From an uncultured Chloroflexota bacterium (lineage in GTDB: Bacteria > Chloroflexota > Anaerolineae > UBA4142 > SHND01), in NCBI GenBank assembly GCA_937870825.1, contig CALMZO010000329.1, positions 1-64,000 on the forward strand: DNA of 64,000 nucleotides. Direction: 5' to 3'. Shown here in pieces: positions 56,375-64,000 of this stretch; position 1 is the first letter of the stretch, and each line of letters starts with the position of its first letter. The position numbers and the translations under genes are program-made. The notes beneath the pieces are model-generated. The model was not told where the DNA came from. It saw only the letters and a program-made list of their open reading frames with translations, and searched no databases.

Positions 56375-57259
56375 GTGCTTGCGACGCAATCGGAACGGCT
56401 CACCATTCTCATCCCCGCGTTTAATGAAGCCGACACGCTCGGCGAGGTCATTTCCCAACTGTGCGCCCTCTATCCCCAATCCGAAATTCTGGCGGTGGAC
56501 GACGGTTCGACGGATGCGACCGCGACAATTGCCGAAACGCGCGGCGCGCGCGTGATACGACATCCTTACAATAAAGGTAACGGGGCATCCATCAAAACGG
56601 GACTGCGAAACGCGACGCGCGAACTCGTTCTCATCTTTGACGCGGATGGACAGCACGACGCGCGCGATATTGCGAAACTTGCGGAATGTGTTGGCGAGTA
56701 CGATTTGGTCGTCGGCGCGCGCGATGAAAATTCACAGACCGATTTTGGACGCCGCATGTATCATCACGTCTTGAATGCGCTCGCGTCGTATCTGTCCGGG
56801 ATGCGCGTGCCCGATGCCACATCCGGTTTTCGTGTCGCGCGGCGCGCCGATTTGCTCCAATTCATTCACCTCTTGCCCAACGGTTTTTCCACGCCCGTGA
56901 CGACATCGCTCGCGTTTATCAAAGCGGGCTATTCGGTAAAATTTTTGCCGACGACGATGTTGAAACGACAGGGGGGGGTGAGCAAAATCAAACCGGTGCG
57001 CGACGGCACGCGTTTTGTCATCATCGCCTTTCGCATGAGTACGATGTTCGCGCCGATGAAGTTGTTTTTGCCTGTAAGCGCGGCGTTGTTCGTCACCGCG
57101 TTGTTGTACACCATCGTTGACATTTTATTTTTCTCGCATCGGCTCTATATCACCAATTCCGCCGTCCTGCTTTTCACCATGACGATTTTGATTTTTCTCA
57201 TCGGGCTGGTCGCCGAACAAATCGCCGCGCTGCGGTTTGAACGCGTGGAGAAGGAGTAA
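56375..57259 (+). CDS. GT2 polyprenol-phosphate-sugar transferase-like protein
   Basis: A 294-residue GT-A transferase with two C-terminal membrane spans, like dolichyl-phosphate mannose synthases and ArnC/GtrB relatives that load sugars on undecaprenyl phosphate. Motifs: LTILIPAFNEADTLGEVI, ILAVDDGSTDAT, HPYNKGNGASIKTGLRNAT, LVLIFDADGQHDARDI (DxD) and DATSGFRVARRADLL. The GTG at 56375 starts the domain and has an extended -10 seven bases upstream, so the mRNA is probably leaderless; the ORF-track start at 56243 gives a non-homologous extension. An 8-base G run (56971-56978) encodes part of RQGGVS. The lipid-linked sugar would serve GT-C enzymes such as the one at 13405. Confidence 0.87.
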   Translation: MLATQSERLTILIPAFNEADTLGEVISQLCALYPQSEILAVDDGSTDATATIAETRGARVIRHPYNKGNGASIKTGLRNATRELVLIFDADGQHDARDIAKLAECVGEYDLVVGARDENSQTDFGRRMYHHVLNALASYLSGMRVPDATSGFRVARRADLLQFIHLLPNGFSTPVTTSLAFIKAGYSVKFLPTTMLKRQGGVSKIKPVRDGTRFVIIAFRMSTMFAPMKLFLPVSAALFVTALLYTIVDILFFSHRLYITNSAVLLFTMTILIFLIGLVAEQIAALRFERVEKE

Positions 57260-57317
57260 GTAGCAGGTATTAGGTAGCATGGAACACTTTACCACTTGCT
57301 ACCTTATACCTGCTACC
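57258..57317. repeat. Facing heptamer array between GT2 and UPF0104 genes
   Basis: GTAGCAG GTATTAG GTAGCAT, a short centre, then ACTTGCT ACCTTAT ACCTGCT ACC, whose reverse complement is the same family. It fills the gap between the two genes. Confidence 0.88.
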
Positions 57318-57323
57318 CGCATC

Positions 57324-58289
57324 ATGCAATTCCTCAAACGTTATCAAACTCCCCTCCGCCTTCTCACGGCCCTCGCGCTCATCGCGCTTGTACTCTTTTT
57401 GAAGATTGATTTGCGCGAGACGTTTTCCATCCTCGCCAATGCGAATGTCCTGCTCGTCGCGCTGTCGGTGTTGGGGTTCATTCCGTTCTTGCTCGTAAAA
57501 GCATGGCGCTGGCAAGTGATATTGCGTGACCTCGGTGTCGCAATTCCGTTTGGGCAAGCGGTTCGTCTTTATGCGCTCGGACTCGGCGCGGGCATGTTGA
57601 CGCCGGGGCAAGTGGGCGACGCGGTAAAAATCGCATATTTTCGTGAACGCGGTTTTGGACAATCCATCATCTCGATTTTGTTGGACCGCCTGTGGGATGT
57701 TTTGATACTTGTCTTGCTCGCGGGCAGCGGCGCGTTGTTTTTTGTTCAATTGTTTGAAGGCGAATGGATTGCGATTGCGTTGTTGTTCGCGGGGACGGTT
57801 GTGGTATTCGCCGTCGTCAACCATCCGCGCGCGCAGCACTGGCTCTTTCACCAATTGCGCCGCGTGCGAAAAAAAGATGACGCGCTCGCGGCGTATGAAC
57901 CGCAACCGCTTACCCTCACGCAAATTGTGGTACAATTTTTGTTGAGCATTCTCGCGACGGCGCTTGTGTACGCGCGTTTGTATTTGCTCACCAGCGCGTT
58001 GGGAATTTTCCTCGCGCCCGTTCCATTCGTCGCGGCAATGTCGCTTGCCACTATCGCCGCGTTGTTACCCATTTCGCTCATGGGCGGAATCGGCACACGC
58101 GACGCGGCACTGTTGCTCATTGCGCCCATTATCAACATCACCGGCGCACAGGCGCTCGCCATTTCAACGCTCATTCTTTTCATTCAACTCGTGAACGGCA
58201 TCGTCGGATTCGCCGTTTGGCTCTTGGAAGGCAAGACACCGGAACCCAGAACAAAGAACACAGACGTAAGCCGCCCCTCGACTCTGTAA
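57324..58289 (+). CDS. UPF0104/AglD-like integral membrane protein, possible flippase
   Basis: A 321-residue protein with about eight spans from the lysylphosphatidylglycerol-synthase transmembrane/UPF0104 group. The conserved core is present: FLLVKAWRWQVILRDLGV, LGLGAGMLTPGQVGDAVKIAYFRERG and LPISLMGGIGTRDAAL. Relatives flip lipid-linked sugars or lipids across the membrane, which suits its place between a polyprenol-sugar GT2 and a GT4. The ATG at 57324 follows the heptamer array; the last 15 residues (PEPRTKNTDVSRPSTL) are encoded in the next array and look like repeat-derived tail. Confidence 0.83.
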   Translation: MQFLKRYQTPLRLLTALALIALVLFLKIDLRETFSILANANVLLVALSVLGFIPFLLVKAWRWQVILRDLGVAIPFGQAVRLYALGLGAGMLTPGQVGDAVKIAYFRERGFGQSIISILLDRLWDVLILVLLAGSGALFFVQLFEGEWIAIALLFAGTVVVFAVVNHPRAQHWLFHQLRRVRKKDDALAAYEPQPLTLTQIVVQFLLSILATALVYARLYLLTSALGIFLAPVPFVAAMSLATIAALLPISLMGGIGTRDAALLLIAPIINITGAQALAISTLILFIQLVNGIVGFAVWLLEGKTPEPRTKNTDVSRPSTL

Positions 58290-58352
58290 TCTGTGTTCTG
58301 TAATCTGTGTTCTGACATCCGTGTTCTGTCATCTGTACTCTGTAATCTGAAA
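58239..58352. repeat. Longest heptamer array, ten TCTGTNN units
   Basis: Ten contiguous 7-base units, TCTGTAA TCTGTGT TCTG..., run from 58283 to 58352, the last A being the A of the GT4 ATG. On the other side, CCGGAAC CCAGAAC AAAGAAC ACAGACG (58239-58266) are units of the complementary family, so the whole can fold back. It spans the end of the UPF0104 gene and the gap to the GT4 gene. Confidence 0.92.
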
Positions 58353-59590
58353 TGCGCGTCCTCATGCTCACCTCGTCGTACCCGAAATTTCGCGGCGACA
58401 CGACAGCCCCGTTCATCGAATCCATCGCGACTAACATTGCGCGTCAAAACGTTGCCGTACATGTTGTGCTGCCCGAACATCGCGAATTGAAACGCGGCGC
58501 GGTCGAAGACGGTGTGCATTTTGAACCGTACAAGTACGCGCTGAAAAAAGAATGGACGCTGTGGGGCTACGCGGAAGCGCTGCGCGGCGATGTGAAATTG
58601 AAACGCGGCGTGTACGCGCTCGCGCCGTTCGCCATCGCCTCATCGTTTCAAAAAATGATGCAAGTCACCGCGCGCGAAAAATTTGATGTCATGCACGCGC
58701 ATTGGGTTTTGCCGAACGCGCCCGCGGCGGCGCTCGTCGCGCGGATTCGCAAATTGCCGCTTGTGATTTCGATGCACGGCAGCGATGTATTCATGGCAGA
58801 AAAAAATCGCGCGTTCGGCGCGACCGCGCGTTGGTGTTTTGACCATGCCGCGTGGAGTACCGCGTGCAGTGATGATTTGATGCAGCGCGCAATTTCCATC
58901 GGCGCGGATGAAAACAAAACCGAACTGATTCCCTATGGCGCGGACGCGAAAGCATTTCACGTTCATCCTGAACACGCCGCGCGTGTGCGCGCGGAATTGC
59001 AGCTCGAAAAAAATGACGTCATGATTCTCGCCGTCGGACGCATGGTGTATAAAAAAGGTTTTGAATTTCTCGTGCGCGCAATGCCGCAAATTTTACAGCA
59101 CGCGCCGCACGCGCGTTTGGTGTTGGTCGGTTACGGCGATTTGCGCGACGAATTGCAAGCGCAGGCGCACGCGCTCGGCTTGAACGGACACGTCACCTTT
59201 GCCGGACGCGTGCCGCGCCAAGAAATTCCCGCGTATTTTAGCGCGGCGGATATTGTGAGTGTGCCGTCGGTGCGCGACGACGCGGGGAACGTGGACGGTC
59301 TGCCGAATGTGTTGTTGGAAGGGATGGCGGCAGGCAAAGCGATTGTTGCGAGCAACATCGCAGGTTTTCCTGATGTGATTGAAAATGAAGCGAGCGGAAT
59401 TTTGGTCGAGGAAAAAAATTCGGATGCGTTGGCGCGCGCGATTGTGCGTCTCGCGCGCGATGAAACATTGCGCGAACGCTTGGGCACGCGCGCGCGAATG
59501 CAAGTGCATGAAAATTTGAACTGGGAAAACGTGGCGCGGAAATTTATCAATGCGTATGCGCGCGTGATAGAAAAACAAAGAGCCAATTGA
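58352..59590 (+). CDS. GT4 family glycosyltransferase
   Basis: A 412-residue GT-B transferase, close in pattern to WbaZ/RfaB/AmsK-like enzymes. N-terminal LMLTSSYPKFRGDTTAPFIESIA and HAHWVLPNAPAAALVARIRKLPLVISMHGSDVF; C-terminal LAVGRMVYKKGFEFLVRAMPQI, LVGYGDLRDELQAQA, SVRDDAGNVDGLPNVLLEGMAAGKAIVASNIAGFPDVIENE. Catalytic Glu is in LLEGMA. The ATG directly abuts the heptamer array, with no ribosome binding site visible in the repeat. The gene ends before palindrome family 3. Confidence 0.9.
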   Translation: MRVLMLTSSYPKFRGDTTAPFIESIATNIARQNVAVHVVLPEHRELKRGAVEDGVHFEPYKYALKKEWTLWGYAEALRGDVKLKRGVYALAPFAIASSFQKMMQVTAREKFDVMHAHWVLPNAPAAALVARIRKLPLVISMHGSDVFMAEKNRAFGATARWCFDHAAWSTACSDDLMQRAISIGADENKTELIPYGADAKAFHVHPEHAARVRAELQLEKNDVMILAVGRMVYKKGFEFLVRAMPQILQHAPHARLVLVGYGDLRDELQAQAHALGLNGHVTFAGRVPRQEIPAYFSAADIVSVPSVRDDAGNVDGLPNVLLEGMAAGKAIVASNIAGFPDVIENEASGILVEEKNSDALARAIVRLARDETLRERLGTRARMQVHENLNWENVARKFINAYARVIEKQRAN

Positions 59591-59610
59591 TGCGCTGATT
59601 CGAAAATAGA

Positions 59611-59648
59611 CCTCACCCCCAACCCCTCTTTCACAAAGAGGGGGAGAT
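59611..59648. repeat. Dispersed palindrome family 3, intergenic copy
   Basis: CCTCACCCCCAACCCCTCTTT CAC AAAGAGGGGGAG; the inner arms CCCCTCTTT / AAAGAGGGG are perfect with a 3-base loop. It follows the GT4 gene and could also slow transcription, but it lacks a T-tract. Confidence 0.75.
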
Positions 59649-59706
59649 TCTCATCTTTGGTGGTGAACAGAGAGCATGTCAACTTGTAGCATGAACGGAG
59701 GTATAT

Positions 59707-60390
59707 ATGCCCCGCAGTAAACAGACCAAAGGCATTTGCGCTTTTTGCGGCGCGGAAATCGGCAAAGGCACAGTCGCAAAACATTTGGCGAGGTGTGAAA
59801 CACGTCGCGCCCTCCTTGCCCAAAGCGAAAACGAATCGCGCGCAGCGGAAACCCTTTATCATTTGCGCGTCCAAGCGATGGGCCAAAACGAGTTTTGGTT
59901 GGATGTGGAAGCGCGCGGAGAAAGCAAATTAAAAGACCTTGACCGTTATCTGCGCGGCATCTGGCTAGAGTGTTGTGGACACTTGAGCCGCTTCTCTATC
60001 GGCGGTTGGGGCGGAAATGAAATCCCCATGAGTCGCCAAGTCCAACAGATTTTTCGAGAAGGGACTGCGCTCGTACACATTTACGATTTCGGCACTTCTT
60101 CCGAAACAATGGTCAAATTTGTCGCAACACGCCGAGGGAAACCGACCAACACGCGTCCCCTCGCGCTGCTCGCGCGTAACGTAATGCCCGAAGCGAAATG
60201 TATCGAGTGTGACGCGGCGGCGCTGTGGTTGTGCAACGAATGTTTGATCGAGGACCAGGTGTGGGGCGTGTTGTGCCAAGCGCATGTTCAAACTCACCCG
60301 CACGACAATTACGGCAAGCCAGTCCGTCTGGTAAACTCACCCCGCCTCGGCTTGTGCGGCTATGATGGTCCTGCAGAACCGCCGTACTAG
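59707..60390 (+). CDS. Zinc-ribbon protein with pRiA4b ORF-3-like middle
   Basis: A 227-residue protein. The N-terminus has a zinc-finger pattern CAFCGAEIGKGTVAKHLARC. The middle (FWLDVEARGESKLKDLDRYLRGIWLECCGHLSRFSI) resembles the plasmid pRiA4b ORF-3/IS1096 passenger-like family. The C-terminus is Cys/His rich (CIECDAAALWLCNECLIEDQVWGVLCQAHVQTHPHD), likely a second metal site. The function of this family is not established. GGAGG seven bases before the ATG gives the clearest ribosome binding site in this part of the window, unlike its array-linked neighbours. Confidence 0.7.
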   Translation: MPRSKQTKGICAFCGAEIGKGTVAKHLARCETRRALLAQSENESRAAETLYHLRVQAMGQNEFWLDVEARGESKLKDLDRYLRGIWLECCGHLSRFSIGGWGGNEIPMSRQVQQIFREGTALVHIYDFGTSSETMVKFVATRRGKPTNTRPLALLARNVMPEAKCIECDAAALWLCNECLIEDQVWGVLCQAHVQTHPHDNYGKPVRLVNSPRLGLCGYDGPAEPPY

Positions 60391-60407
60391 AATCCATCCG
60401 CGCGCGT

Positions 60408-61439
60408 ATGAGTAAACTATCGCCTTCCTTCACCCCCCCCCACCTTACGCCTGAACAACAACTCGCGTATTTCGTTCAACGCGTGCGCGCGCAAATTCAT
60501 CCCGCGTCGTTGGAAAAAATTCAAACGCGCGTGCGGGAATTGAATCTCGATTTTTCGAACGACGAAATTTTGATTCTCGCCGCGCTCGACAATCCGCGCC
60601 GTGTGCAGTGGTTTCTCGACAACGAAATTTATTACAACAATGACCACGCGACGATTGAACAAGAAGAAACGTCCATGTCGCCGCGCAGGGTGTTGCGAAC
60701 GGGGATGGCGCACTGTTTTGAAGGCGCGCTCTTTGCGTTTGCGGTAAATTTTTTACACGGCTTTGAACCGCGCTGGATGTTGCTGGAAGGCAGCCGCGAT
60801 GTGGACCACAATCTCGTGCTGTATCAAGACAAACACGCGATGCGTTGGGGCTGCAACGCGCATTCGGGCTATCCGCATCTGAACGGGCGCGACGCGGAAT
60901 TTTTTACGCTGCGCGAATTGGCAGAATCGTACGCGCCGTACTATTACAGCGGGTACACGAACGACCCGCGCGATTTAACGCTCGTCGGTTTTTCCGAACC
61001 GGTGGATATTACAAAAAAATTTGGCGCGCTGTGGATGACACAACTCGAACCGACGTGGGATATTTATTATTTGCTCGTGGACGATTCGTGGATTTTTGAA
61101 CGCATGACGCCGCCGTACGGGGAACAGTACCGCGACGCGAGCGAAACGCACGGTTACATGTTGATTGATGCGTTAAAAAAGAACTGGATTGAGGTGAGAC
61201 CGCGTCCGTTCGTGAACGTCAATCATTTGCCGCCGCACGCGCAAACGATTTGGCACCAATTTTGGGAAGCGTTCGACCCGAAAGGTCATTTGCCGCGCGG
61301 ACGCGCCGCCGCACTTGAAGGCGAATTTTTCAAAATCACCGGCACGACACCGATTGATTTGAATTTCAACGCGGAAGAGTTGGGTTATTTTTTGGAAAAG
61401 GGGTATCGCGTCGAACAACTTTTCACGCGCTCGTCTTGA
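60408..61439 (+). CDS. Conserved hypothetical, possible transglutaminase-like cysteine enzyme
   Basis: A 343-residue soluble protein. RTGMAHCFEGALFAFAVNFLHGFEPRWMLLEGSRDVDHNLVLYQ gives a Cys at a helix start followed by an Asp-His pair, the order seen in transglutaminase-like and papain-fold domains. That is inference from pattern only; I recognise no named family. The second half (DIYYLLVDDSWIFERMTPPYGEQYRDASETHGYM to WHQFWEAFDPKGHLPRGRAAALEGEFF) is unassigned. A 9-base C run (60433-60441) encodes part of FTPPH near the N-terminus. It follows the zinc-ribbon gene by 17 bases. Confidence 0.6.
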   Translation: MSKLSPSFTPPHLTPEQQLAYFVQRVRAQIHPASLEKIQTRVRELNLDFSNDEILILAALDNPRRVQWFLDNEIYYNNDHATIEQEETSMSPRRVLRTGMAHCFEGALFAFAVNFLHGFEPRWMLLEGSRDVDHNLVLYQDKHAMRWGCNAHSGYPHLNGRDAEFFTLRELAESYAPYYYSGYTNDPRDLTLVGFSEPVDITKKFGALWMTQLEPTWDIYYLLVDDSWIFERMTPPYGEQYRDASETHGYMLIDALKKNWIEVRPRPFVNVNHLPPHAQTIWHQFWEAFDPKGHLPRGRAAALEGEFFKITGTTPIDLNFNAEELGYFLEKGYRVEQLFTRSS

Positions 61440-61501
61440 TTTCACCGCGCCATGATGTTTGTTCCAACGCTCTTGTCAATGCCGCGACAAAAAATACGTC
61501 C

Positions 61502-61843
61502 TCAATGTTTTTCGCTTCGCATGAGATGCAAGTCCACGAGATATTCCTGGTCTGCGTTCAAATTGCGAAATGCTACGCCCGCGCGATAGCCCTTGTCGCC
61601 GCGCGCCACCCACACCACGCGCGCGGGAATATCGCCATAGCCGCCGTTTGGTTTTACCAGCGTAAGCGCACATACTTCGCCGGGCAACAGACGTTCCTGC
61701 ACTTGGAGCAGCGCGCCGGTGCGGCTCAAGTTCAGAGTTTGCACCGCGACCTCGCTGCTGCTCCAACTTGTATCTTCGCGCGCAACGAAACCCGTGACGG
61801 CAACCAATTTGCGCTGTGAACTCCGATTTTCATTCCCCATCAC
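61502..61843 (-). CDS. PilZ domain protein, c-di-GMP receptor candidate
   Basis: A 113-residue single-domain protein. PilZ features are NLSRTGALLQVQERLLPGEVCALTLVKPNGGYGDIPARVVWVARGDKGYRAGVAF with a D/N-x-S-x-x-G-type loop and an N-terminal SSQRKLV near the usual RxxxR site, which is imperfect here (QRK only), so c-di-GMP binding is likely but not sure. AGGGGG precedes the ATG. It is isolated, with about 60 bases to its convergent neighbour and a long repeat-containing gap upstream. Confidence 0.82.
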   Translation of the reverse strand: MMGNENRSSQRKLVAVTGFVAREDTSWSSSEVAVQTLNLSRTGALLQVQERLLPGEVCALTLVKPNGGYGDIPARVVWVARGDKGYRAGVAFRNLNADQEYLVDLHLMRSEKH

Positions 61844-62283
61844 ACACCCCCTTGTGATTTTCCGTTCACCAACTCAATCTGGTGTGAATTCGAGAGCGAA
61901 TCTCCTTCAAGACGTTTGCTTGGTCGGTTGTGGGATTTGAGCCAACGCTATCAAGCCGCGCCACATACACCTACACAAGACGCAAAAAACGGCAACAGGT
62001 CAGCGACAGCGCGCAGCAATGCTTTTACCCGGACATCGCCCGCCAACAACCCGGCTTGTTAACTCGCCGTTTGGTTTCGTCCGCCGCGTAGAAATGGCAA
62101 TGGCTGTATCGCACCCAAACCAATGATAACACGCATTTCCAAAATTGGACACGGCAATTTTTTGCGTCACTTTTCTGGTAATTGGCACTTGGGCGAGACA
62201 ATGTGCGATAAGGATAGGGGCGTCCACAAGGGCGCGCCCCTACCATTCCTTCGTCTTTCGTCTTTTGTCGTCCGTCGGCTCCC
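61844..62283. other. 440-base gap with hairpin and heptamer array, no gene
   Basis: No reading frame here has family features. The right end contains TAGGGGCG / CGCCCCTA arms (62215-62242) and then CTTCGTC TTTCGTC TTTTGTC GTCCGTC (62249-62276), a four-unit heptamer array. In the left 350 bases I see only weak promoter-like strings and nothing I can support. Confidence 0.6.
62249..62276. repeat. Heptamer array near the CoxM-like gene end
   Basis: CTTCGTC TTTCGTC TTTTGTC GTCCGTC, complementary to the GACGAAC family found in the hybrid kinase and the HTH gene. It lies seven bases beyond the CoxM-like stop codon. Confidence 0.75.
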
Positions 62284-63153
62284 CTACCACCCGTGCGCGC
62301 GGTGATGCGCTTTGTTTAACGCGTCGCGCGTCAACGCTTGAACGAGATGTGCGCGATAGTCGGCGGAGGCGTAGATGTCGCCCATGGTCGTCAAGCCGTC
62401 CGACGCGACTTGTGCTGCCGCTTCGATATTGTCGTCGTGCATCGGTTTGCCTTTGAGCGCTTCTTCGGCAACGCGGGCGCGCTGCGCGTGGTCTGCCGCG
62501 CCCGTGACGCCGATGCGAACATCGGTCACGATGTCGTCGTCAATTTTCACCCACACGGCAACGCCCGCGACGGCATAGCGCGACGCGGGATGCGGAAATT
62601 TTGCATAGGCGACACCGCCGCCTTTTGTGTCGGTTTTCGGAACGTGCACGGCGGTGATGAGTTCGTTCGCGTTCAACGCCGTCGAAAACAGTCCCGTGAA
62701 AAGGTCGTCGGCGTTAATGCTGCGATTCCCGTTCGGACCTTGCGCGAGAATCACCGCGCCGAGCGCGAGCATTGCGGCGGGATAATCGGCGGCGGGGTCC
62801 GCGTGTGCGAGGGAACCGCCGATGGTTCCGCGATTTCGCACTTGGCGGTCGCCGATATGCGACGCGACTTCGGGGAGGAGTGAGCAATTGTTGCGCAGCA
62901 GCGCGGAATGTTCGACATCGTGATGGGTTGTGAGCGCGCCGAGCGAAATTTTATCGCCCAGGTCCTGAATGCCGCGCAGGTCGGAAATTTTGCCAATGTC
63001 AATCAACGCGGGCGGCGTGGCGAGACGCAGTTTCATCGCAGGCAAGAGCGAGTGTCCGCCTGCAATAATTTTCGCGTCCGCATTTTTTGCCATCAACGCG
63101 AGCGCTTCGCTCACCGACGCGGGCGCAAAGTATTCAAAAGGTGCGGGATACAT
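62284..63153 (-). CDS. FAD-binding subunit of a molybdenum hydroxylase (CoxM-like)
   Basis: A 289-residue medium subunit of the xanthine oxidase/CO dehydrogenase family, passing electrons from the iron-sulfur subunit to FAD. The FAD motifs IIAGGHSLLPAMKLRLA and RNRGTIGGSLAHADPAADYPAAMLALGA are characteristic. The ATG at 63153 forms TAATG with the large-subunit stop, confirming coupling; the ORF-track start lies inside that gene. The order large then medium subunit on this strand means the small 2Fe-2S subunit must lie before the large one, outside the window, since no such gene follows. Confidence 0.9.
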   Translation of the reverse strand: MYPAPFEYFAPASVSEALALMAKNADAKIIAGGHSLLPAMKLRLATPPALIDIGKISDLRGIQDLGDKISLGALTTHHDVEHSALLRNNCSLLPEVASHIGDRQVRNRGTIGGSLAHADPAADYPAAMLALGAVILAQGPNGNRSINADDLFTGLFSTALNANELITAVHVPKTDTKGGGVAYAKFPHPASRYAVAGVAVWVKIDDDIVTDVRIGVTGAADHAQRARVAEEALKGKPMHDDNIEAAAQVASDGLTTMGDIYASADYRAHLVQALTRDALNKAHHRAHGW

Positions 63154-64000
63154 TATGCCTGCCCTCCGTTTTTGGACTGCATGGCGCGCCACACTTTTTC
63201 GGGCGTGAGCGGCATATCAATGTGTTTTACGCCGAATGGTTTGAGCGCGTCCATCACTGCGTTCACCACGGCGGGCGTCGAGGCAATCGTTCCCGTTTCG
63301 CCCGCGCCTTTGACGCCGAGCGGATTCACGGGCGACGGCGTGACGGTGCGCGCGGTTTCGTACGACGGAAGCATCGCGGCAGTTGGCACCGCATAGTCCA
63401 TCAGCGAACCACTGACGAGCGTTCCATTTTCATCATAGACCGCGCCTTCGTACAATGCTTGCGCGACGCCTTGCGCGATGCCGCCGTGGACTTGCCCGTC
63501 CACAATCATCGGGTTGATGACATTGCCCACATCGTCAACCGCGATGTACCGCAAAATTTTCGTCTGCCCCGTTTTCGCATCCACCTCGACAATGCAGATG
63601 TGCGTGCCAAACGGATACGTACAATTCGGCGGGTCATAGTACGACGTTTCATCCAGGAACGGTTCCATGCCTTCGGGCAGCGAATACCCGACCGCCGCCT
63701 GCAGCGCGATTTCTTGAATCGTTTTCGCGGACGCGGGCGTCCCTTTCACCATCACCTTGCCGTCCTGATACACCAAGTCTTCGATGTTCGCTTCAAGCAT
63801 GTGCGCGGCGAGACGTTTCGCTTTTTCTTTGATGCGCTGTGCGGCGCGATACACCGCGACGCCGCCCACCGCGCCCGAACGCGAACCGTACGAACCATAA
63901 CCGAACGGCGTGCTGTTGGTATCGCTGTGCTGCACAATCACATCGTCAACGCCGATGCCCAATTCGTCCGCGATGATTTGTGCCATCGTCGTCTCGTGTC
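63153..64000 (-). CDS. Molybdenum-binding large subunit (CoxL/XdhA-like), C-terminal part
   Basis: C-terminal 280 or so residues of an aerobic CO dehydrogenase/xanthine dehydrogenase-type large subunit, cut by the window edge. The last in-frame codons read HETTMAQIIADELGI, so the ATG used by the ORF track is internal. Family features: VIVQHSDTNSTPFGYGSYGSRS, DVGNVINPMIVDGQVHGGIAQGVAQALYE, and GVKGAGETGTIASTPAVVNAV with the active-site Glu. The residues that separate true CO dehydrogenase from other hydroxylases are in the missing N-terminal part, so the substrate is open. Confidence 0.9.
   Translation of the reverse strand, partial: HETTMAQIIADELGIGVDDVIVQHSDTNSTPFGYGSYGSRSGAVGGVAVYRAAQRIKEKAKRLAAHMLEANIEDLVYQDGKVMVKGTPASAKTIQEIALQAAVGYSLPEGMEPFLDETSYYDPPNCTYPFGTHICIVEVDAKTGQTKILRYIAVDDVGNVINPMIVDGQVHGGIAQGVAQALYEGAVYDENGTLVSGSLMDYAVPTAAMLPSYETARTVTPSPVNPLGVKGAGETGTIASTPAVVNAVMDALKPFGVKHIDMPLTPEKVWRAMQSKNGGQA

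Noticed and set aside
48742-58352. Heptamer arrays as CRISPR arrays
   Set aside because: Units are 7 bases with no spacers and no cas genes are nearby.
1-64000. tRNA, rRNA or riboswitch genes
   Set aside because: I found no convincing T-loop, cloverleaf, rRNA core or known riboswitch motif by eye; a covariance-model scan would be decisive.

Overview
The window is 64 kb of a GC-rich bacterial chromosome, extraordinarily rich in CGCG/GCGC strings, with no rRNA, tRNA or CRISPR array that I could recognise. The gene content suggests an uncultured member of the Chloroflexota: GAF-rich hybrid kinases, a membrane MutS-like ATPase, a large alpha-2-macroglobulin, CoxM/CoxL-type hydroxylase subunits, extended -10 promoters of the TGnTATAAT type and PTPT-rich secreted proteins. 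This is inference from composition and gene families; no marker gene fixes the taxon. Housekeeping genes (rnhB, miaA, dnaE, murJ) are intact, so this is ordinary chromosome and not a mobile island.

Layout. 1-3.5 kb: rnhB, yraN, miaA and a glycerate 2-kinase. 3.7-6.9 kb: a coupled minus-strand trio (M20 peptidase, DxD glycosyltransferase-like protein, alpha/beta hydrolase) behind a consensus promoter. 7.2-13.2 kb: a 1679-residue hybrid histidine kinase with five GAF domains, a PAS domain, two receivers and an HPt domain, coupled to a receiver-adenylate/guanylate cyclase; together they look like a full phosphorelay with a cyclic-nucleotide output. 13.3-26.5 kb: a surface-glycan cluster with a GT-C membrane transferase, GT2 and GT4 transferases, an ABC exporter pair, a GT10 fucosyltransferase-like gene, FkbM methyltransferases (one fused to a GT32 transferase) and a sulfotransferase-like gene. 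26.5-34.2 kb: a giant alpha-2-macroglobulin with a multi-pass membrane segment in its middle, a companion membrane-anchored protein, and an HTH-TM-TPR regulator. 34.3-43.0 kb: MutS-like membrane ATPase, FAD oxidoreductase, TerC, then dnaE behind an intergenic region holding four DnaA-box-like sites. 43.1-45.4 kb: an Ig-like secreted protein and a lipoprotein. 45.5-56.3 kb: a long minus-strand run with a methyltransferase, MurJ, an extracytoplasmic protein, a VirB4-like ATPase, a DUF433/DUF5615 toxin-antitoxin-like pair, a GNAT, two NKWYS-type sulfotransferase-like paralogues, a VirB6/TrbL-like membrane protein and a small two-TM protein. 56.4-59.6 kb: a polyprenol-phosphate GT2, a flippase-like UPF0104 protein and a GT4. 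59.7-64 kb: two poorly known proteins, a PilZ protein, and CoxM/CoxL-type subunits running off the end.

The strongest unusual signal is not a gene. Short tandem repeats of 7 bases, with different unit sequences, recur about every 4-5 kb. They fill gaps between genes, often as facing inverted arrays that could fold into hairpins, and they also sit inside reading frames of dnaE, the hybrid kinase, the macroglobulin, the HTH regulator and the N-terminus of miaA. They resemble the heptameric STRR sequences of filamentous cyanobacteria. Three further dispersed palindrome families, long in-frame poly-C/poly-G tracts and several apparently leaderless genes add to the picture of a genome shaped by small repeats and tight gene packing.
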